Assembly: GCA_002371695.1 (NCBI GenBank)
Contig: DFGG01000052.1
Span: 1 to 9,062 of the forward strand
Direction: 5' to 3'
From: a bacterium UBA3756
GTDB lineage: Bacteria; Bacteroidota; Bacteroidia; Bacteroidales; Bacteroidaceae
DNA length: 9,062 bases
The notes under the pieces are model-generated. The model saw nothing but the letters and a program-made list of their open reading frames with translations. It was not told the origin of the DNA and did not search any database. This document shows positions 1 to 8,600 of the stretch, piece after piece. The position numbers and the translations under genes are program-made. Numbering within the stretch: position 1 is the stretch's first letter; the number at the start of each line of letters is the position of its first letter.

Positions 1-1207
1 GAATGTCCTTCATGGCATCCAGGGCAAGCGTCTCGAAACCGATGTTAGACCAGTCGAGGTCACCGACAACGCAGATGATACACATATTGGTGTCGACGGT
101 GACGGTTCCGTACTTTTTCAGTTCGTCGACAATCTCGCCAAGATGGGCAGAATTATCGATACTCATCGACACGCCGACCTCAGAGGTGCACACCATATCG
201 ATGGGGGTCTGGTAGCTCTCGAATATCTCGAACACCTTGCGGAGGAAACCAGTAGCCAGGAGCATGCGGGATGACTTGATCTTGATGGCCGTGATGTTGT
301 CCTTGGCGGCAACGGCTTTGATCTTGCCGTATTCCGTCGCATTGCTGATGGTGGTGCCTTCGGCATCAGGATCCATCGTGCTCAGCAAACGTACGGGGAT
401 GCCTGCATACTTGGCGGGCTGCACACAGGTGGGGTGGAGGATCTTTGCCCCGAAATAAGCCAGCTCGGCTGCCTCTTCGAAGTGAAGCTGATGTACAGGC
501 TCCGTCTTGTCGACCACTCGCGGATCATTGTTGTGCATACCATCGATGTCGGTCCATATTTGAATCTCCTCGGCGTTGATGGCTGCTCCGATGAGCGAGG
601 CCGTATAGTCACTGCCGCCGCGCTGCAGGTTGTCTACCTCACCGTAGGCATTACGGCAGATGAAGCCCTGGGTGATGAACACCTGTGCTCCCTCGTTCTC
701 TTTGAGCAGCACACTGAGCTTCTCCTTGATGTATACTGGATCGGGCTCGGAATTCTTGTCCGTACGCATGAAGTCGAGAGCATTGAGCAGCACCACCTTG
801 ATGCCTTCTTCTTCCATATAGTTGGCCACCATGTTGGTCGACATCATCTCGCCCTGTGCCACGATGCTTTTCTCCTCAAAGGATGTGAACAGCTCCTTGG
901 TGAACGAGCGCAGATAGTTGAATTCGCCCTTGAGGAACTCAGCAGTCTTATCCTTGGCGGCCTGACTGCTATAAAGCTCTTCAACGTGCTTGGCGTATTT
1001 CTGTTCCAGACGGTTGATAACCTCGTTGGCACCGTCAGGATTCTTCTTGTATAGATAGTCTGAGATCTCAACGAGCGAGTTGGTTGTTCCCGACATAGCG
1101 GAGAGTACGACGAAAACAGGCTCTCCCGACTTGGTGACGAGCTTGGTCACTTCTTGCATTCTTTGTGGCGTTCCTACTGAGGTGCCGCCGAATTTCATTA
1201 CTTTCAT
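1..1207 (-). CDS. lysC: Aspartate kinase, lysine-sensitive (LysC) type, C-terminus cut by the window edge
   Basis: Aspartate kinase phosphorylates L-aspartate with ATP, the first step towards lysine, threonine, methionine and diaminopimelate. The frame is open for 402 codons and has no stop before the edge. The N-terminus carries the kinase motif KFGGTSVG (residues 5-12). Further on are GFICRN (181-186), the LQRGGSDYTAS active-site stretch (194-204), the nucleotide-binding DIDGMHNNDPR (220-230), and FGAKILHP (252-259). An ACT domain starts near residue 305. Its MLLATGFL (315-322) and IDMVCTSEVGV (336-346) resemble the lysine-binding ACT domain of E. coli LysC, so I favour a monofunctional LysC over a ThrA fusion. 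LysC has about 450 residues, so some 40, including the end of the second ACT domain, lie outside; a longer fusion cannot be fully excluded. The start is the ATG ending at 1207; a second ATG three codons on is possible. It lies 20 bases after ftsE with no promoter seen, so the two are probably co-transcribed. Confidence 0.93.
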   Translation of the reverse strand, partial: MKVMKFGGTSVGTPQRMQEVTKLVTKSGEPVFVVLSAMSGTTNSLVEISDYLYKKNPDGANEVINRLEQKYAKHVEELYSSQAAKDKTAEFLKGEFNYLRSFTKELFTSFEEKSIVAQGEMMSTNMVANYMEEEGIKVVLLNALDFMRTDKNSEPDPVYIKEKLSVLLKENEGAQVFITQGFICRNAYGEVDNLQRGGSDYTASLIGAAINAEEIQIWTDIDGMHNNDPRVVDKTEPVHQLHFEEAAELAYFGAKILHPTCVQPAKYAGIPVRLLSTMDPDAEGTTISNATEYGKIKAVAAKDNITAIKIKSSRMLLATGFLRKVFEIFESYQTPIDMVCTSEVGVSMSIDNSAHLGEIVDELKKYGTVTVDTNMCIICVVGDLDWSNIGFETLALDAMKDI

Positions 1208-1227
1208 AAGCGTATCTGTATTTTTTA

Positions 1228-1977
1228 TTAAATTTCCATTCTCTCCGAGTACCTGACGGTTATCTCATCGGTATCGGGTTCGTCAACGAGTTGTATTTGG
1301 TTAAAGTCGTTGGTGACCTCCTCCATGATTCCTGATACACAACGGTATACGATTCCGGGGTATTTGTCGAGCAGCGGCATGTTATGGGTGGTCATCACGA
1401 TAGCCGTTCCCGTTTGCGAGATCTGTCTGAGCAGTTCGATGATGTTGGTGGCAGTCTCGGGGTCAAGGTTGCCCGTTGGCTCGTCAGCGATGATCAGTTT
1501 GGGTCTGTTGAGGATGGCACGTGCGATAGCCACGCGCTGCTGCTCGCCACCCGACAACTCGTGGGGCATCTTGTCGCCTTTGTCTTCAAGTCCCACGTCG
1601 CTCAGCACATCGCCAATGCGATTGTTTATTTCCGATTTGTCCTTCCAGCCAGTAGCCTTCAGCACGAACTCTAGATTCTTGTATACTGTGCGGTCTCCCA
1701 GCAGTTGGAAATCCTGGAAGATGACTCCCATCTGCCTGCGCAGCATGGGGATGTCCTTCCTGCGAAGAGTGAGCAGGTCGTAGTCGAACACCGTGGCCTT
1801 TTCAGCTTCACGCATGTCGAGCTCGAAATAGAACGTCCTCAGCAGTGAGGTCTTTCCCGAACCCACGCGGCCAATAATATAGACAAACTCTCCTTCGTCT
1901 ACGTGGAAATTCACATTCTCCAGCACGCGGATTCCATGTCGCTGGTAGATGTTTGCATTTTTATATTCAATCAGCAT
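1228..1977 (-). CDS. ftsE: Cell-division ABC transporter ATPase FtsE
   Basis: FtsE is the cytoplasmic ATPase that works with the membrane protein FtsX. The FtsEX complex controls peptidoglycan hydrolases, and in many bacteria divisome assembly. All ABC motifs are intact in 249 residues: Walker A GRVGSGKT (36-43), Q-loop Q88, signature LSGGEQQ (141-147), Walker B LIIADEP (161-167, catalytic E166) and switch H198. The stretch [15 protein letters not shown] (79-93) is a hallmark of FtsE and separates it from LolD or MacB ATPases. E. coli FtsE has 222 residues; the extra length here is an acidic tail from about residue 220 (VDEPDTDE at 231-238). No ftsX lies on either side in the window. The gene follows hisIE by 35 bases and precedes lysC by 20, which suggests readthrough from the his operon. 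The start is the only ATG near the expected N-terminus; before it is AAG, with no clear Shine-Dalgarno sequence. Confidence 0.93.
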   Translation of the reverse strand: MLIEYKNANIYQRHGIRVLENVNFHVDEGEFVYIIGRVGSGKTSLLRTFYFELDMREAEKATVFDYDLLTLRRKDIPMLRRQMGVIFQDFQLLGDRTVYKNLEFVLKATGWKDKSEINNRIGDVLSDVGLEDKGDKMPHELSGGEQQRVAIARAILNRPKLIIADEPTGNLDPETATNIIELLRQISQTGTAIVMTTHNMPLLDKYPGIVYRCVSGIMEEVTNDFNQIQLVDEPDTDEITVRYSERMEI

Positions 1978-2012
1978 CTTGACGATAATACGATTATTCA
2001 GTCGAATGTTCT

Positions 2013-2660
2013 TTACTCCATTTCACCCTTGGCCTTTGCCTCTCGACGCTTCTTGTCCCAATCCGGGTCGTGGCGCTTCTGTAGCTCCCGGGCGATGTCT
2101 TCTATGCGAAGGCCTTTGCTTGTCATCAGGACAATTAGGTGATATATCAGGTCGGAAGCTTCGTAGATCAGTTTCTCCTTGGAACCATTGGTGGCTTCGA
2201 TGACAGCCTCGAGTGCCTCTTCGCCCACTTTCTGGGCAATGCGGTTGATGCCGTCCTTGAAAAGCGAGGTGGTGTAGCTGCCTTCAGGCATCTCCTGGTG
2301 GCGCTTGTCAATAAAGTCCTGCAGTTCCGAGAGGAAGAGCAGGGGATTGTGCTGGTTTGCTTCGCCCCAGCAGGTATCGGTGCCTTTATGGCAAGTAGGG
2401 CCGTCGGGGTGCGCTTTGACGAGCAACGTGTCGTTGTCGCAGTCCACCTTGATATCCACTAAGTGGAGGAAATTGCCACTCGTCTCGCCTTTGGTCCAAA
2501 GGCAGTTGCGGCTACGACTCCAGAACGTCACTTTCTTGGTGGCGATAGTCTTGTCGTATGCCTCTTCATTCATATAGCCAAGCATCAGTACGTTCTTGGT
2601 GATGGCATCTTGTACAATGGCGGGAACGAGTCCGCCGCACTTCTTAAAGTCTATGTTCAT
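2013..2660 (-). CDS. hisIE: Bifunctional phosphoribosyl-AMP cyclohydrolase / phosphoribosyl-ATP pyrophosphatase HisIE
   Basis: This fused enzyme carries out the second and third steps of histidine synthesis: it removes pyrophosphate from phosphoribosyl-ATP (HisE part) and opens the adenine ring of phosphoribosyl-AMP (HisI part), giving ProFAR, the substrate of HisA. Residues 1 to about 105 are the HisI domain. It has the Mg-binding DCDND (D73, D75, D77) and the zinc cysteines C74, C90 and C97 in [12 protein letters not shown]. Residues from about 108 to 200 are the HisE domain, with KVGEEALE (144-151) and EASDLIYHL (167-175), the acidic metal-binding set of the MazG-like all-alpha fold. At 215 residues the protein has the normal length for the fusion, and both active sites look intact. 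The C-terminus (about 195-215) is highly charged. Its start overlaps the hisF stop by four bases (ATGA), which implies translational coupling. It is the last his gene in the cluster. Confidence 0.97.
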   Translation of the reverse strand: MNIDFKKCGGLVPAIVQDAITKNVLMLGYMNEEAYDKTIATKKVTFWSRSRNCLWTKGETSGNFLHLVDIKVDCDNDTLLVKAHPDGPTCHKGTDTCWGEANQHNPLLFLSELQDFIDKRHQEMPEGSYTTSLFKDGINRIAQKVGEEALEAVIEATNGSKEKLIYEASDLIYHLIVLMTSKGLRIEDIARELQKRHDPDWDKKRREAKAKGEME

Positions 2661-3418
2661 ATTCTTACGTTTATTCCTTCTGATCTTAGATATTGCTTCA
2701 GTTCCGGGATGGGTATCTCACCGAAATGGAACACGCTGGCTGCCAATGCGGCGTCGGAATGCCCTTCAATGAAGGTGTCGCGGAAGTGTTCCTTCTTTCC
2801 AGCGCCACCGCTGGCGATGATGGGGATGGAGAGCGAGTCGGCCAGTTGGCGAAGAGCCTCGTTGGCGTAGCCTTCCTTCACGCCGTCGTGGTTCATCGAT
2901 GTGAAGAGTATCTCGCCGGCTCCGCGATCCTGAGCCTCACGGGCCCACTCAAATAGTCCGCGCTCGGTACGCTCGCGTCCGCCTTTCAGATAGCAGTGCC
3001 ACCCGTCTTCGTCGAGACGGGCATCGATAGCGCAGACACAAACTTGCGAGCCGAAACGGTTGCTGATTTCGTTGATCAGCTGCGGGCGACGGATGGCAGC
3101 GCTGTTGACGCTCACCTTGTCAGCACCGGCATAGAGCAGACGCTCCACATCTGCCAGTTCGTTCACACCGCCTCCCACCGTGAAGGGGATATTAATCTCA
3201 CGGGCCACCCGAGTCACCATCTCGGTAAAGGTTTTGCGACCCTCAAAGCTGGCCGTAATGTCCAGGAAACAAAGTTCGTCGGCCCCCTGTTCACTATAGG
3301 CCTTACCCAGTTCTACAGGGTCACCCGCACTGCGCAGGTTGACGAAGTTGGTGCCTTTGACGGTCTCGCCGTCCTTGACGTCCAGGCAGGGTATGATGCG
3401 TTTTGCCAGTCCTCTCAT
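2657..3418 (-). CDS. hisF: Imidazole glycerol phosphate synthase cyclase subunit HisF
   Basis: HisF is the (beta/alpha)8-barrel subunit of imidazole-glycerol-phosphate synthase. It uses ammonia delivered by HisH to turn PRFAR into imidazole glycerol phosphate (for histidine) and AICAR (returned to purine synthesis). The N-terminus [13 protein letters not shown] holds the catalytic acid D13, and the second catalytic aspartate is D132 in VCAIDAR. The phosphate-binding loops are visible as FTVGGGV (79-85), VSVNSAA (112-118) and, near the C-terminus, IIASGGAG. The length of 253 residues is standard for the family. It overlaps both neighbours by four bases (ATGA): hisA upstream and hisIE downstream. 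Close packing with hisH and hisA fits the need for equal amounts of HisH and HisF. I see no internal damage. HisA is a paralogue, but the IPCLDVKDG start and the order of motifs fix this one as HisF. Confidence 0.98.
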   Translation of the reverse strand: MRGLAKRIIPCLDVKDGETVKGTNFVNLRSAGDPVELGKAYSEQGADELCFLDITASFEGRKTFTEMVTRVAREINIPFTVGGGVNELADVERLLYAGADKVSVNSAAIRRPQLINEISNRFGSQVCVCAIDARLDEDGWHCYLKGGRERTERGLFEWAREAQDRGAGEILFTSMNHDGVKEGYANEALRQLADSLSIPIIASGGAGKKEHFRDTFIEGHSDAALAASVFHFGEIPIPELKQYLRSEGINVRI

Positions 3419-4143
3419 AACTCTTGATTCATGACTCTTAACTCTCGAAGGTCTATCCGGCCTTCATATATTGCTTTGCCGAACACGACGGCAGGAATCC
3501 CTGCTGCATCGAGGGCAATGATGTCTTCCTTCGACGATACGCCTCCGCTGGCTATCAGGTGCAGCTGGGGGTAGGCATCCATCACCTGGCAGTAGAGGTC
3601 GATGGCTGGCCCGGCGAGGGTGCCGTCTTTTGATATCTCTGTGCATAGCACATTCTTCACTCCTGCTTCGATGTATTTCTTGAGGAATGGCAGCAGGTCT
3701 TCACTGGAGTCCTCCTTCCAACCGTTGATGCTGATCTTCCCGTGGCGCACGTCGGCACCCAGTATCATCCGCTCGGCACCGTATTTCTCCAGCCAGCCCA
3801 TGAACAGTTCGGGGTGCGTGACGGCAATAGAACCTACGGTTACCATGGCGGCTCCGGAGGCGAAGGCCTTCTCGATGTCCTCGTCGGTCTTGATGCCGCC
3901 GCCGAAATCGATGGTCAGCTTTGTCTCAGCCGAGATACGGCTGAGTACGTGGCTGTTGACGATATGCTTCGACTTGGCACCGTCGAGATCGACTACGTGA
4001 AGCCGCTTGAAGCCCAGTGCCTCGAAGCCCTTGGCTACTTCGACGGGTGAGTCGTTGTAGACGGTCTTCTGGTCGTAGTCGCCCTTGGTCAGCCGGACGC
4101 ACTGTCCGTCGATGATATCTATGGCTGGTATCAGTTCTATCAT
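3415..4143 (-). CDS. hisA: ProFAR isomerase HisA
   Basis: HisA, the phosphoribosylformimino-AICAR ribotide isomerase, catalyses the Amadori rearrangement of ProFAR to PRFAR, the step just before HisHF. It is a (beta/alpha)8 barrel and a paralogue of HisF. Visible landmarks are [20 protein letters not shown] at the N-terminus with catalytic D9, the phosphate-binding DFGGGIKT (79-86), VTVGSIA (101-107), the second catalytic aspartate D131 in LGADVRHG, T168 in CTEISKDGT, and LIASGGVSS (196-204) with [10 protein letters not shown] (219-228). The length of 242 residues is normal. The IDIIDG start and the ISKDGT loop separate it from HisF. I see no sign that it is a PriA-type dual enzyme, but sequence alone does not exclude activity on the tryptophan substrate. 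It overlaps hisH and hisF by four bases each. Confidence 0.98.
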   Translation of the reverse strand: MIELIPAIDIIDGQCVRLTKGDYDQKTVYNDSPVEVAKGFEALGFKRLHVVDLDGAKSKHIVNSHVLSRISAETKLTIDFGGGIKTDEDIEKAFASGAAMVTVGSIAVTHPELFMGWLEKYGAERMILGADVRHGKISINGWKEDSSEDLLPFLKKYIEAGVKNVLCTEISKDGTLAGPAIDLYCQVMDAYPQLHLIASGGVSSKEDIIALDAAGIPAVVFGKAIYEGRIDLRELRVMNQEL

Positions 4144-4727
4144 ATCTCCATAAAGTTTTTAAGAATGCGCTCGCCCACCTTTCCGCTCTTCTCGGGATGG
4201 AACTGGCAGGCGTAGAAGTTGTCTTTGTGCATTGAGGCAGAGTAGGGCAGGATATAGTCGGCCGTAGCGATGGTTTCCTCGCATAGCGGCACGTAATAGC
4301 TGTGAACGAAGTAGACGTAGCTGTCCTCGATACCTTCCATCAGTGGTGAACGGGTGTCGTACAACCGGTTCCAACCCATGCAGGGCACTTTGTCTTCGTG
4401 GCGTTCAGGCTGGAAGCGCTTCACTTCAGCATCGAAGATGCCGATGCAGTCCACATCGCCTTCTTCAGAATGCCGACAGAGCAGCTGCTGTCCGACGCAG
4501 ATGCCGAATACCGGCTGGCGCAAGTCGCGAATCACCTCGTCGAGCCGTCGGGCTTTCAGGTATTCCATCGCTCCGCGTGCCTCTCCTTGTCCGGGGAACA
4601 GCACACGGTCGGCTTTCTTCAGCTGCTCGGCATCATCCGTCAGCAGAGGCTCGATGCCCATCCTGCGAAGGGCATTCACCACCGAATAGATGTTTCCTGC
4701 ATTATATTTTACGATGGCTACGTTCAT
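4140..4727 (-). CDS. hisH: Imidazole glycerol phosphate synthase glutamine amidotransferase subunit HisH
   Basis: HisH is the class I glutaminase subunit of imidazole-glycerol-phosphate synthase; it releases ammonia from glutamine and passes it into the HisF barrel. The catalytic triad is complete: nucleophile C77 in VFGICVGQQLL, and H177 and E179 in CQFHPEKSG. The N-terminus VKYNAGNIYSVVNAL (6-20) is typical of HisH. Two places differ from the usual pattern. The oxyanion strand, normally PGVG, reads PGQG here (residues 45-48), and the nucleophile elbow has Q80 where many HisH have Met. Otherwise the protein is intact at 195 residues. The start ATG lies 3 bases after the purU stop; the bases before it are pyrimidine-rich and hold no Shine-Dalgarno sequence, so translation probably depends on coupling to purU. 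Its stop overlaps the hisA start by four bases. Confidence 0.97.
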   Translation of the reverse strand: MNVAIVKYNAGNIYSVVNALRRMGIEPLLTDDAEQLKKADRVLFPGQGEARGAMEYLKARRLDEVIRDLRQPVFGICVGQQLLCRHSEEGDVDCIGIFDAEVKRFQPERHEDKVPCMGWNRLYDTRSPLMEGIEDSYVYFVHSYYVPLCEETIATADYILPYSASMHKDNFYACQFHPEKSGKVGERILKNFMEI

Positions 4728-4730
4728 GGG

Positions 4731-5594
4731 TCAAGAGAAGATAATCGTTTTGTTCTTATACGTGAGGATCTTCCGCTGTATGTGCTTCGAGACAGCGTGA
4801 GAGAGCACGATCTTCTCCAGATCCTTTCCTTTCAGTACAAGACTGTCGGGGGTATCCTTGTGGGTGATGCGCGTCACGTCCTGCTCGATGATGGGGCCTG
4901 CATCCAGCTCTGCTGTCACATAGTGGCTGGTGGCTCCGATAATCTTCACACCGCGCTCGTAGGCCTGATGATAGGGCTTGGCTCCGATGAAGGCCGGCAG
5001 GAACGAATGATGGATATTGATGATGTGGTGCGGATATTCTGCTATCATCTCGTCGCTGATAATCTGCATGTAGCGAGCCAGTACGATAAACGATATGTCC
5101 TCCTTCCTGAGCAGTTCCATCTCTGCTGCTTCCACCTCAGCCTTGTTGGAGTGATCCTTCTTAATGCTCCATACATAGTAGGGAATGCCGAACTGATCGG
5201 CTACGTAGCGCAGGTCCTCGTGGTTCGACACGATGCAGGGAATGTCGCAATTGAACTCGCCTGCCTTCCAGCGTGCCAACAAGTCGTAAAGGCAGTGACT
5301 CATCTTACTGACGAAGATGGCCATCCTGGGGCGCTTGTCGCTGTAGTAGAGCGAGAACTTCATCTGGTAGCGCTGTGCGTAGAGTGTGGTGAGATAGTCG
5401 TATAGCTTGTCGCGCGGGATCAGGAATCCTTCCAGTTCCCATTCGATACGCATGAAAAACATGCCGTCAACCTTGTCTACATATTGGTCCAGGTAGACAA
5501 TGTTTCCCTTATTGTCTGTGATAAATTTCGTCACTTCTGAAATGATGCCCTGCTGATCGGGGCAGTGCAGAAGTAATATTGCCGTTGTATCCAT
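4731..5594 (-). CDS. purU: Formyltetrahydrofolate deformylase PurU
   Basis: PurU hydrolyses 10-formyltetrahydrofolate to tetrahydrofolate and formate. This balances the one-carbon pool and in some bacteria supplies formate to PurT for purine synthesis. Residues 1 to about 85 form an ACT-like regulatory domain (LLLHCPDQQGIISEVTKFI near the start). From about 90 to 287 is a formyltransferase-fold hydrolase domain like PurN: IVSNHEDL (121-128), then NIHHSFLPAF with catalytic N193 and H195, and ELDAGPIIEQDV with catalytic D231. The ACT domain and the spacing show PurU rather than PurN, which has only the transferase domain. The 287-residue length is normal. The ATG at 5594 is the natural start: the ACT domain begins at once, and the bases before it are A-rich, as is common for Bacteroidota start sites. 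It is the first gene of the purU-hisHAF-hisIE cluster and has a promoter about 35-65 bases upstream. Confidence 0.96.
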   Translation of the reverse strand: MDTTAILLLHCPDQQGIISEVTKFITDNKGNIVYLDQYVDKVDGMFFMRIEWELEGFLIPRDKLYDYLTTLYAQRYQMKFSLYYSDKRPRMAIFVSKMSHCLYDLLARWKAGEFNCDIPCIVSNHEDLRYVADQFGIPYYVWSIKKDHSNKAEVEAAEMELLRKEDISFIVLARYMQIISDEMIAEYPHHIINIHHSFLPAFIGAKPYHQAYERGVKIIGATSHYVTAELDAGPIIEQDVTRITHKDTPDSLVLKGKDLEKIVLSHAVSKHIQRKILTYKNKTIIFS

Positions 5595-5605
5595 CTAATC
5601 TTTTT

Positions 5606-5621
5606 ATTCCAAAGTTTGAAT
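5606..5621. promoter_or_regulatory. Imperfect dyad in the purU leader, possible operator
   Basis: The bases ATTCCAAAGTTTGAAT form an inverted repeat of the type ATTC-N-AA-N2-TT-N-GAAT, with 12 of 16 positions symmetric. The dyad lies between the predicted transcription start and the purU ATG, where a repressor could act. No known operator is recognised, and an AT-rich region can produce such symmetry by chance. Confidence 0.2.
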
Positions 5622-5629
5622 TCAGCGTG

Positions 5630-5661
5630 CAAAATTACAAAAAATAATCTGTTCCTCCAAA
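5630..5661 (-). promoter_or_regulatory. Bacteroidota-type sigma promoter for the purU-his operon
   Basis: On the minus strand TTTG (5658-5661) is followed after 20 bases by TAATTTTG (5630-5637). This matches the Bacteroidota housekeeping consensus of TTTG near -33 and TAnnTTTG near -7. Transcription should begin around 5622-5625, giving an untranslated leader of roughly 30 bases before the purU ATG. That is too short for a histidine attenuator or a T-box. The -33 element touches the end of tamB, whose stop codon begins two bases further upstream. No terminator is visible between tamB and this promoter, so some readthrough from tamB is likely. Confidence 0.7.
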
Positions 5662-5662
5662 T

Positions 5663-8600
5663 TTATTGCGAGGAAACTGGTGTGATGGATTTTTTGTTTG
5701 ATTTCTTGCGTTTTTTCTTGCTGGTGGAGAACAGGTCGCCAAGACCGTTGAAGTCCTTCTTCATCAGTAGTCCGATGCCTTGTGTGTTAAGCGATGATTT
5801 GGTGAAATATCGGTCGTTGGTCTGGTTATACATTTTGACAGACAGGTTGCCGTTGGGGAAGAGCAGGTATTGGATGTCGAAATCTCCGATAAACGATGGG
5901 GTGGCCTGCTTGGCGTTGTCTCGATAGCCAAACTGTCCGTTGAGCAGCAGGCGGTTGTTGAGCATGCGTCCGCTGATGATACCTTCGTATTCTGCATTGT
6001 GCCATCCTTCGTTGCCTGTCGATATGTTGGCGCCGATGTTCCAGTTGTCGTTCTTGATTACCGTGTTCAGCAGATTGTTGATCTGGGTGGAAAGCGTACC
6101 AGAGAGGAAGCTCTGCATGGCGAGCGATGTCTGGTCCTGCTGTTGGGCATCGGCATTATTCTGTGTCTGGTTGTAGAAGCGTCCGATGGCCAGTAGGTAG
6201 AGCACTTGCTGGTTCATCTCCTGCTGTCCGTTGATAACGGAGCGTACCATCTGTTGCTCGTCGGCATTCACGGTGGGCATCTCCAGGTCGAAGTCTACCT
6301 GCGGCGAGTTGGGCTGCCCTCCGATGTTCATCAGACAGTTCACGCGAATAGTGTTCGAGGCAAACGAATTGCCGATGTTCAAGTCGGAGAGTGACACGCC
6401 GTTCACGGTGTAGAGTGCCTGCAGGTTGAGTGCGGCATTGTATGGGTCGCCTCCGAAGACGATGGTGCCCCCTCTGTTGAAGGTGAAGTTCTTCTGGATG
6501 ATGTTCTGGATGGTTACCCCATAGGTTCCGTGTTCCACCGTGTATGTGCCGAACATGTTGAATGGTCCTTTGTTGTAGAAAGTTGCACGGATGGCTCCTT
6601 CGCCGTTGAGGGTGATGTAGTCGTTGGTGTTGGCATCCATCAGTAGGCGCATGGTTGCATCGGGGGTGCAGTTGATCAGGAAGTTGATGTAGATGTCTGT
6701 AGGCTCGTCGGGCTCGACGGGGGTGCTCCTGGATGTTCCGGATAATCGGGATAATCCTGATAATCCGGCTTTGCTGGCGCTGCCCCATTGGATGAATTCC
6801 TGCTTGGAGATGGCATCGGGTGAAGAGGCATTATACACGAAGACGGTGTTCTTCTGCGGGGTGACATCGCAGTCGATGGTCACTTCGCCAGGACGGCCCT
6901 TGATGGCCACGTTGCCCGAAGCAAACACGGTGCCGTAGATGTTTGACTCGCCGAAATCGCGGAAGTCGTAGGCCAGCAGATTGTCGGCATTGACGAATAG
7001 GTCGAAGGTCAGATTGGTCAGATGCTCGTGGTGGATACCTCCGCTGAGTGTGGCTGTGTTGCCGTATCTGTCGCTCAGCGGGATACCGCGCAGCTCTATT
7101 TCGTCGGGTATGAATACGATGGTGTCTTTGTGCAACTCGTATTCGGTGTTGAGGGCTGTCACAAATGCTTTTCCTTCTACCTCCAGTTTTCCGGTCAGAT
7201 TGATGTTGTCGAGTGTTCCTGCCAGTCGGAGGTCGCCTTCTGCGTGTCCCGTGATGTAGCTCAGGAAACTAATAGTGAAGTTGTGCATGAAGTCTACGTA
7301 GGTGCCTCGTGCGCCGAAAGCCAGGTTGATGGTGTTGTGGGTGGGCGATACGTATCCGTTGATGTGGGTGATGGCGTCAGGTCCGTCGTCGGCGATGGCC
7401 TTGATGTCAATCTGTTCCTGTTCCCTGTTCCATTCGGCGTGAGCGTGAAGTGTGCCCATGCGTCCTTTCTCGAACTTGAAATTGCCCACTTGCAGGTCGG
7501 TGTGGGCTTCGAAGTTGTTGAAGAGCGAGCGGGCTATGGCCTTGCCTGTGGCTTTCCCGCTGAATTCTACGGTGTGGAAATTCACCAGGTCGAGGATATA
7601 GGCCACCTCTACCTCGTTCAGGTCTATGGTCAGTGAGTCGTATGGGTGCTTGCTGGCCTTGCCGTCGATGGTGATGTGCTGCTTGTCGTGGTGTATGTTG
7701 AAATGGTCCACCAGCAGGTTGTTTTCCGAGTAGAGTATGTCTGATGGCTCTACGTTCCAGATGGTATCGTTGAGGATGATGTGGGATGGTTGTATCCTGA
7801 CGTGTGCCTCTGGCTTTTGTGCCAGGTTGGTGTATAGGCGGGTGATGGTATTCAGTTCGCCGCTCATGTGGTTGGTGCCTTGACCGTCGTTCCAGTTCAG
7901 TGAGGTCTTTAGGTTGTTGTCGATAGCTTGGGCGCTGAGGCTGATGTTCAAATGTTCGTTCTCCGATATCCTGCTGGCGCTGACGTTACACCTCAGGGTG
8001 TCCATCGGTGTCAGCGCGTGTATTTCTATTTTTCCGTTGGTGTAGGTAGCGCCGTTATATGCCAGCCGTGGCAGGTCTCCTTCGAGAATCATGGTTCGGT
8101 TCTTGTCGTTCACCCTGGCATTGATGATGGCTGTCTGGACGATGTCGAGGTCCACGCCCAGCAGTCGCTGCAGCCAGTCGCTTTTATAGACCTGCATGCG
8201 GAGTGAAAAGTTATTGTTGGCATTGTTGGTCAACGGGGGAAGTCCGGGTAGTTCGGGCAGTTTCGACCCCACGATGTTGGCGATGCTGCGGGGGAGTGTT
8301 TCGTATTCGAAATCGCCTTTGAGGTCTATCTTGGCAAAGTCGCTCACCAGCGTCAGGTGCTGCCCGTTGTCTGTGTGGTCGGCCATCACCAGCAGTTGAT
8401 CTAACTGATAGATACTTGTGTCGCCTTTTTTCATTGATAGCTGGCTGATGCGTATCTGGCCTTCGGCATCCTTTAGCGTACGTGCCTTGAAGTTAGCGTT
8501 GATTTTGCCGGAGAAGACGGCGTCGTCCCAACGGTTCGTGAGATTGAGGGCTTGTGGTGACAGGCGTCTCACGTCGCCGTCGATGTTGATGCTATTTACT

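Noticed and set aside
386..393. TACGTTTG on the minus strand, a match to the TAnnTTTG promoter box.
   Set aside because: It lies inside lysC coding sequence and has no TTTG about 20 bases upstream, so it is probably a chance match.
434..1054. A 206-codon plus-strand open frame opposite lysC.
   Set aside because: The minus strand here is clearly aspartate kinase; the plus-strand product has no known motif and no promoter or start signal.
1..1207. Bifunctional aspartate kinase/homoserine dehydrogenase (ThrA) as the identity of the left-edge gene.
   Set aside because: The ACT domain motifs MLLATGFL and CTSEVGV resemble LysC. The window ends before a dehydrogenase domain could be seen, so this is disfavoured rather than excluded.
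1981..2003. Possible terminator hairpin between hisIE and ftsE (ATAAT-ACG-ATTAT with outer GAC/GTC).
   Set aside because: The stem is only five A/T pairs, the outer arms pair only across bulges, and no T-run follows on the minus strand. It is unlikely to stop transcription.
4398..5405. A 335-codon open frame on the plus strand, opposite purU and hisH.
   Set aside because: It lies antisense to two genes with complete catalytic motifs, has no recognisable domain and starts inside hisH. It arises from the codon usage of the real genes.
5658..5665. TAAATTTG on the minus strand, a second match to the -7 box, overlapping the tamB stop codon.
   Set aside because: No TTTG lies about 20 bases upstream. 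The copy at 5630-5637 has correct spacing to a -33 box, and this one supplies that box.
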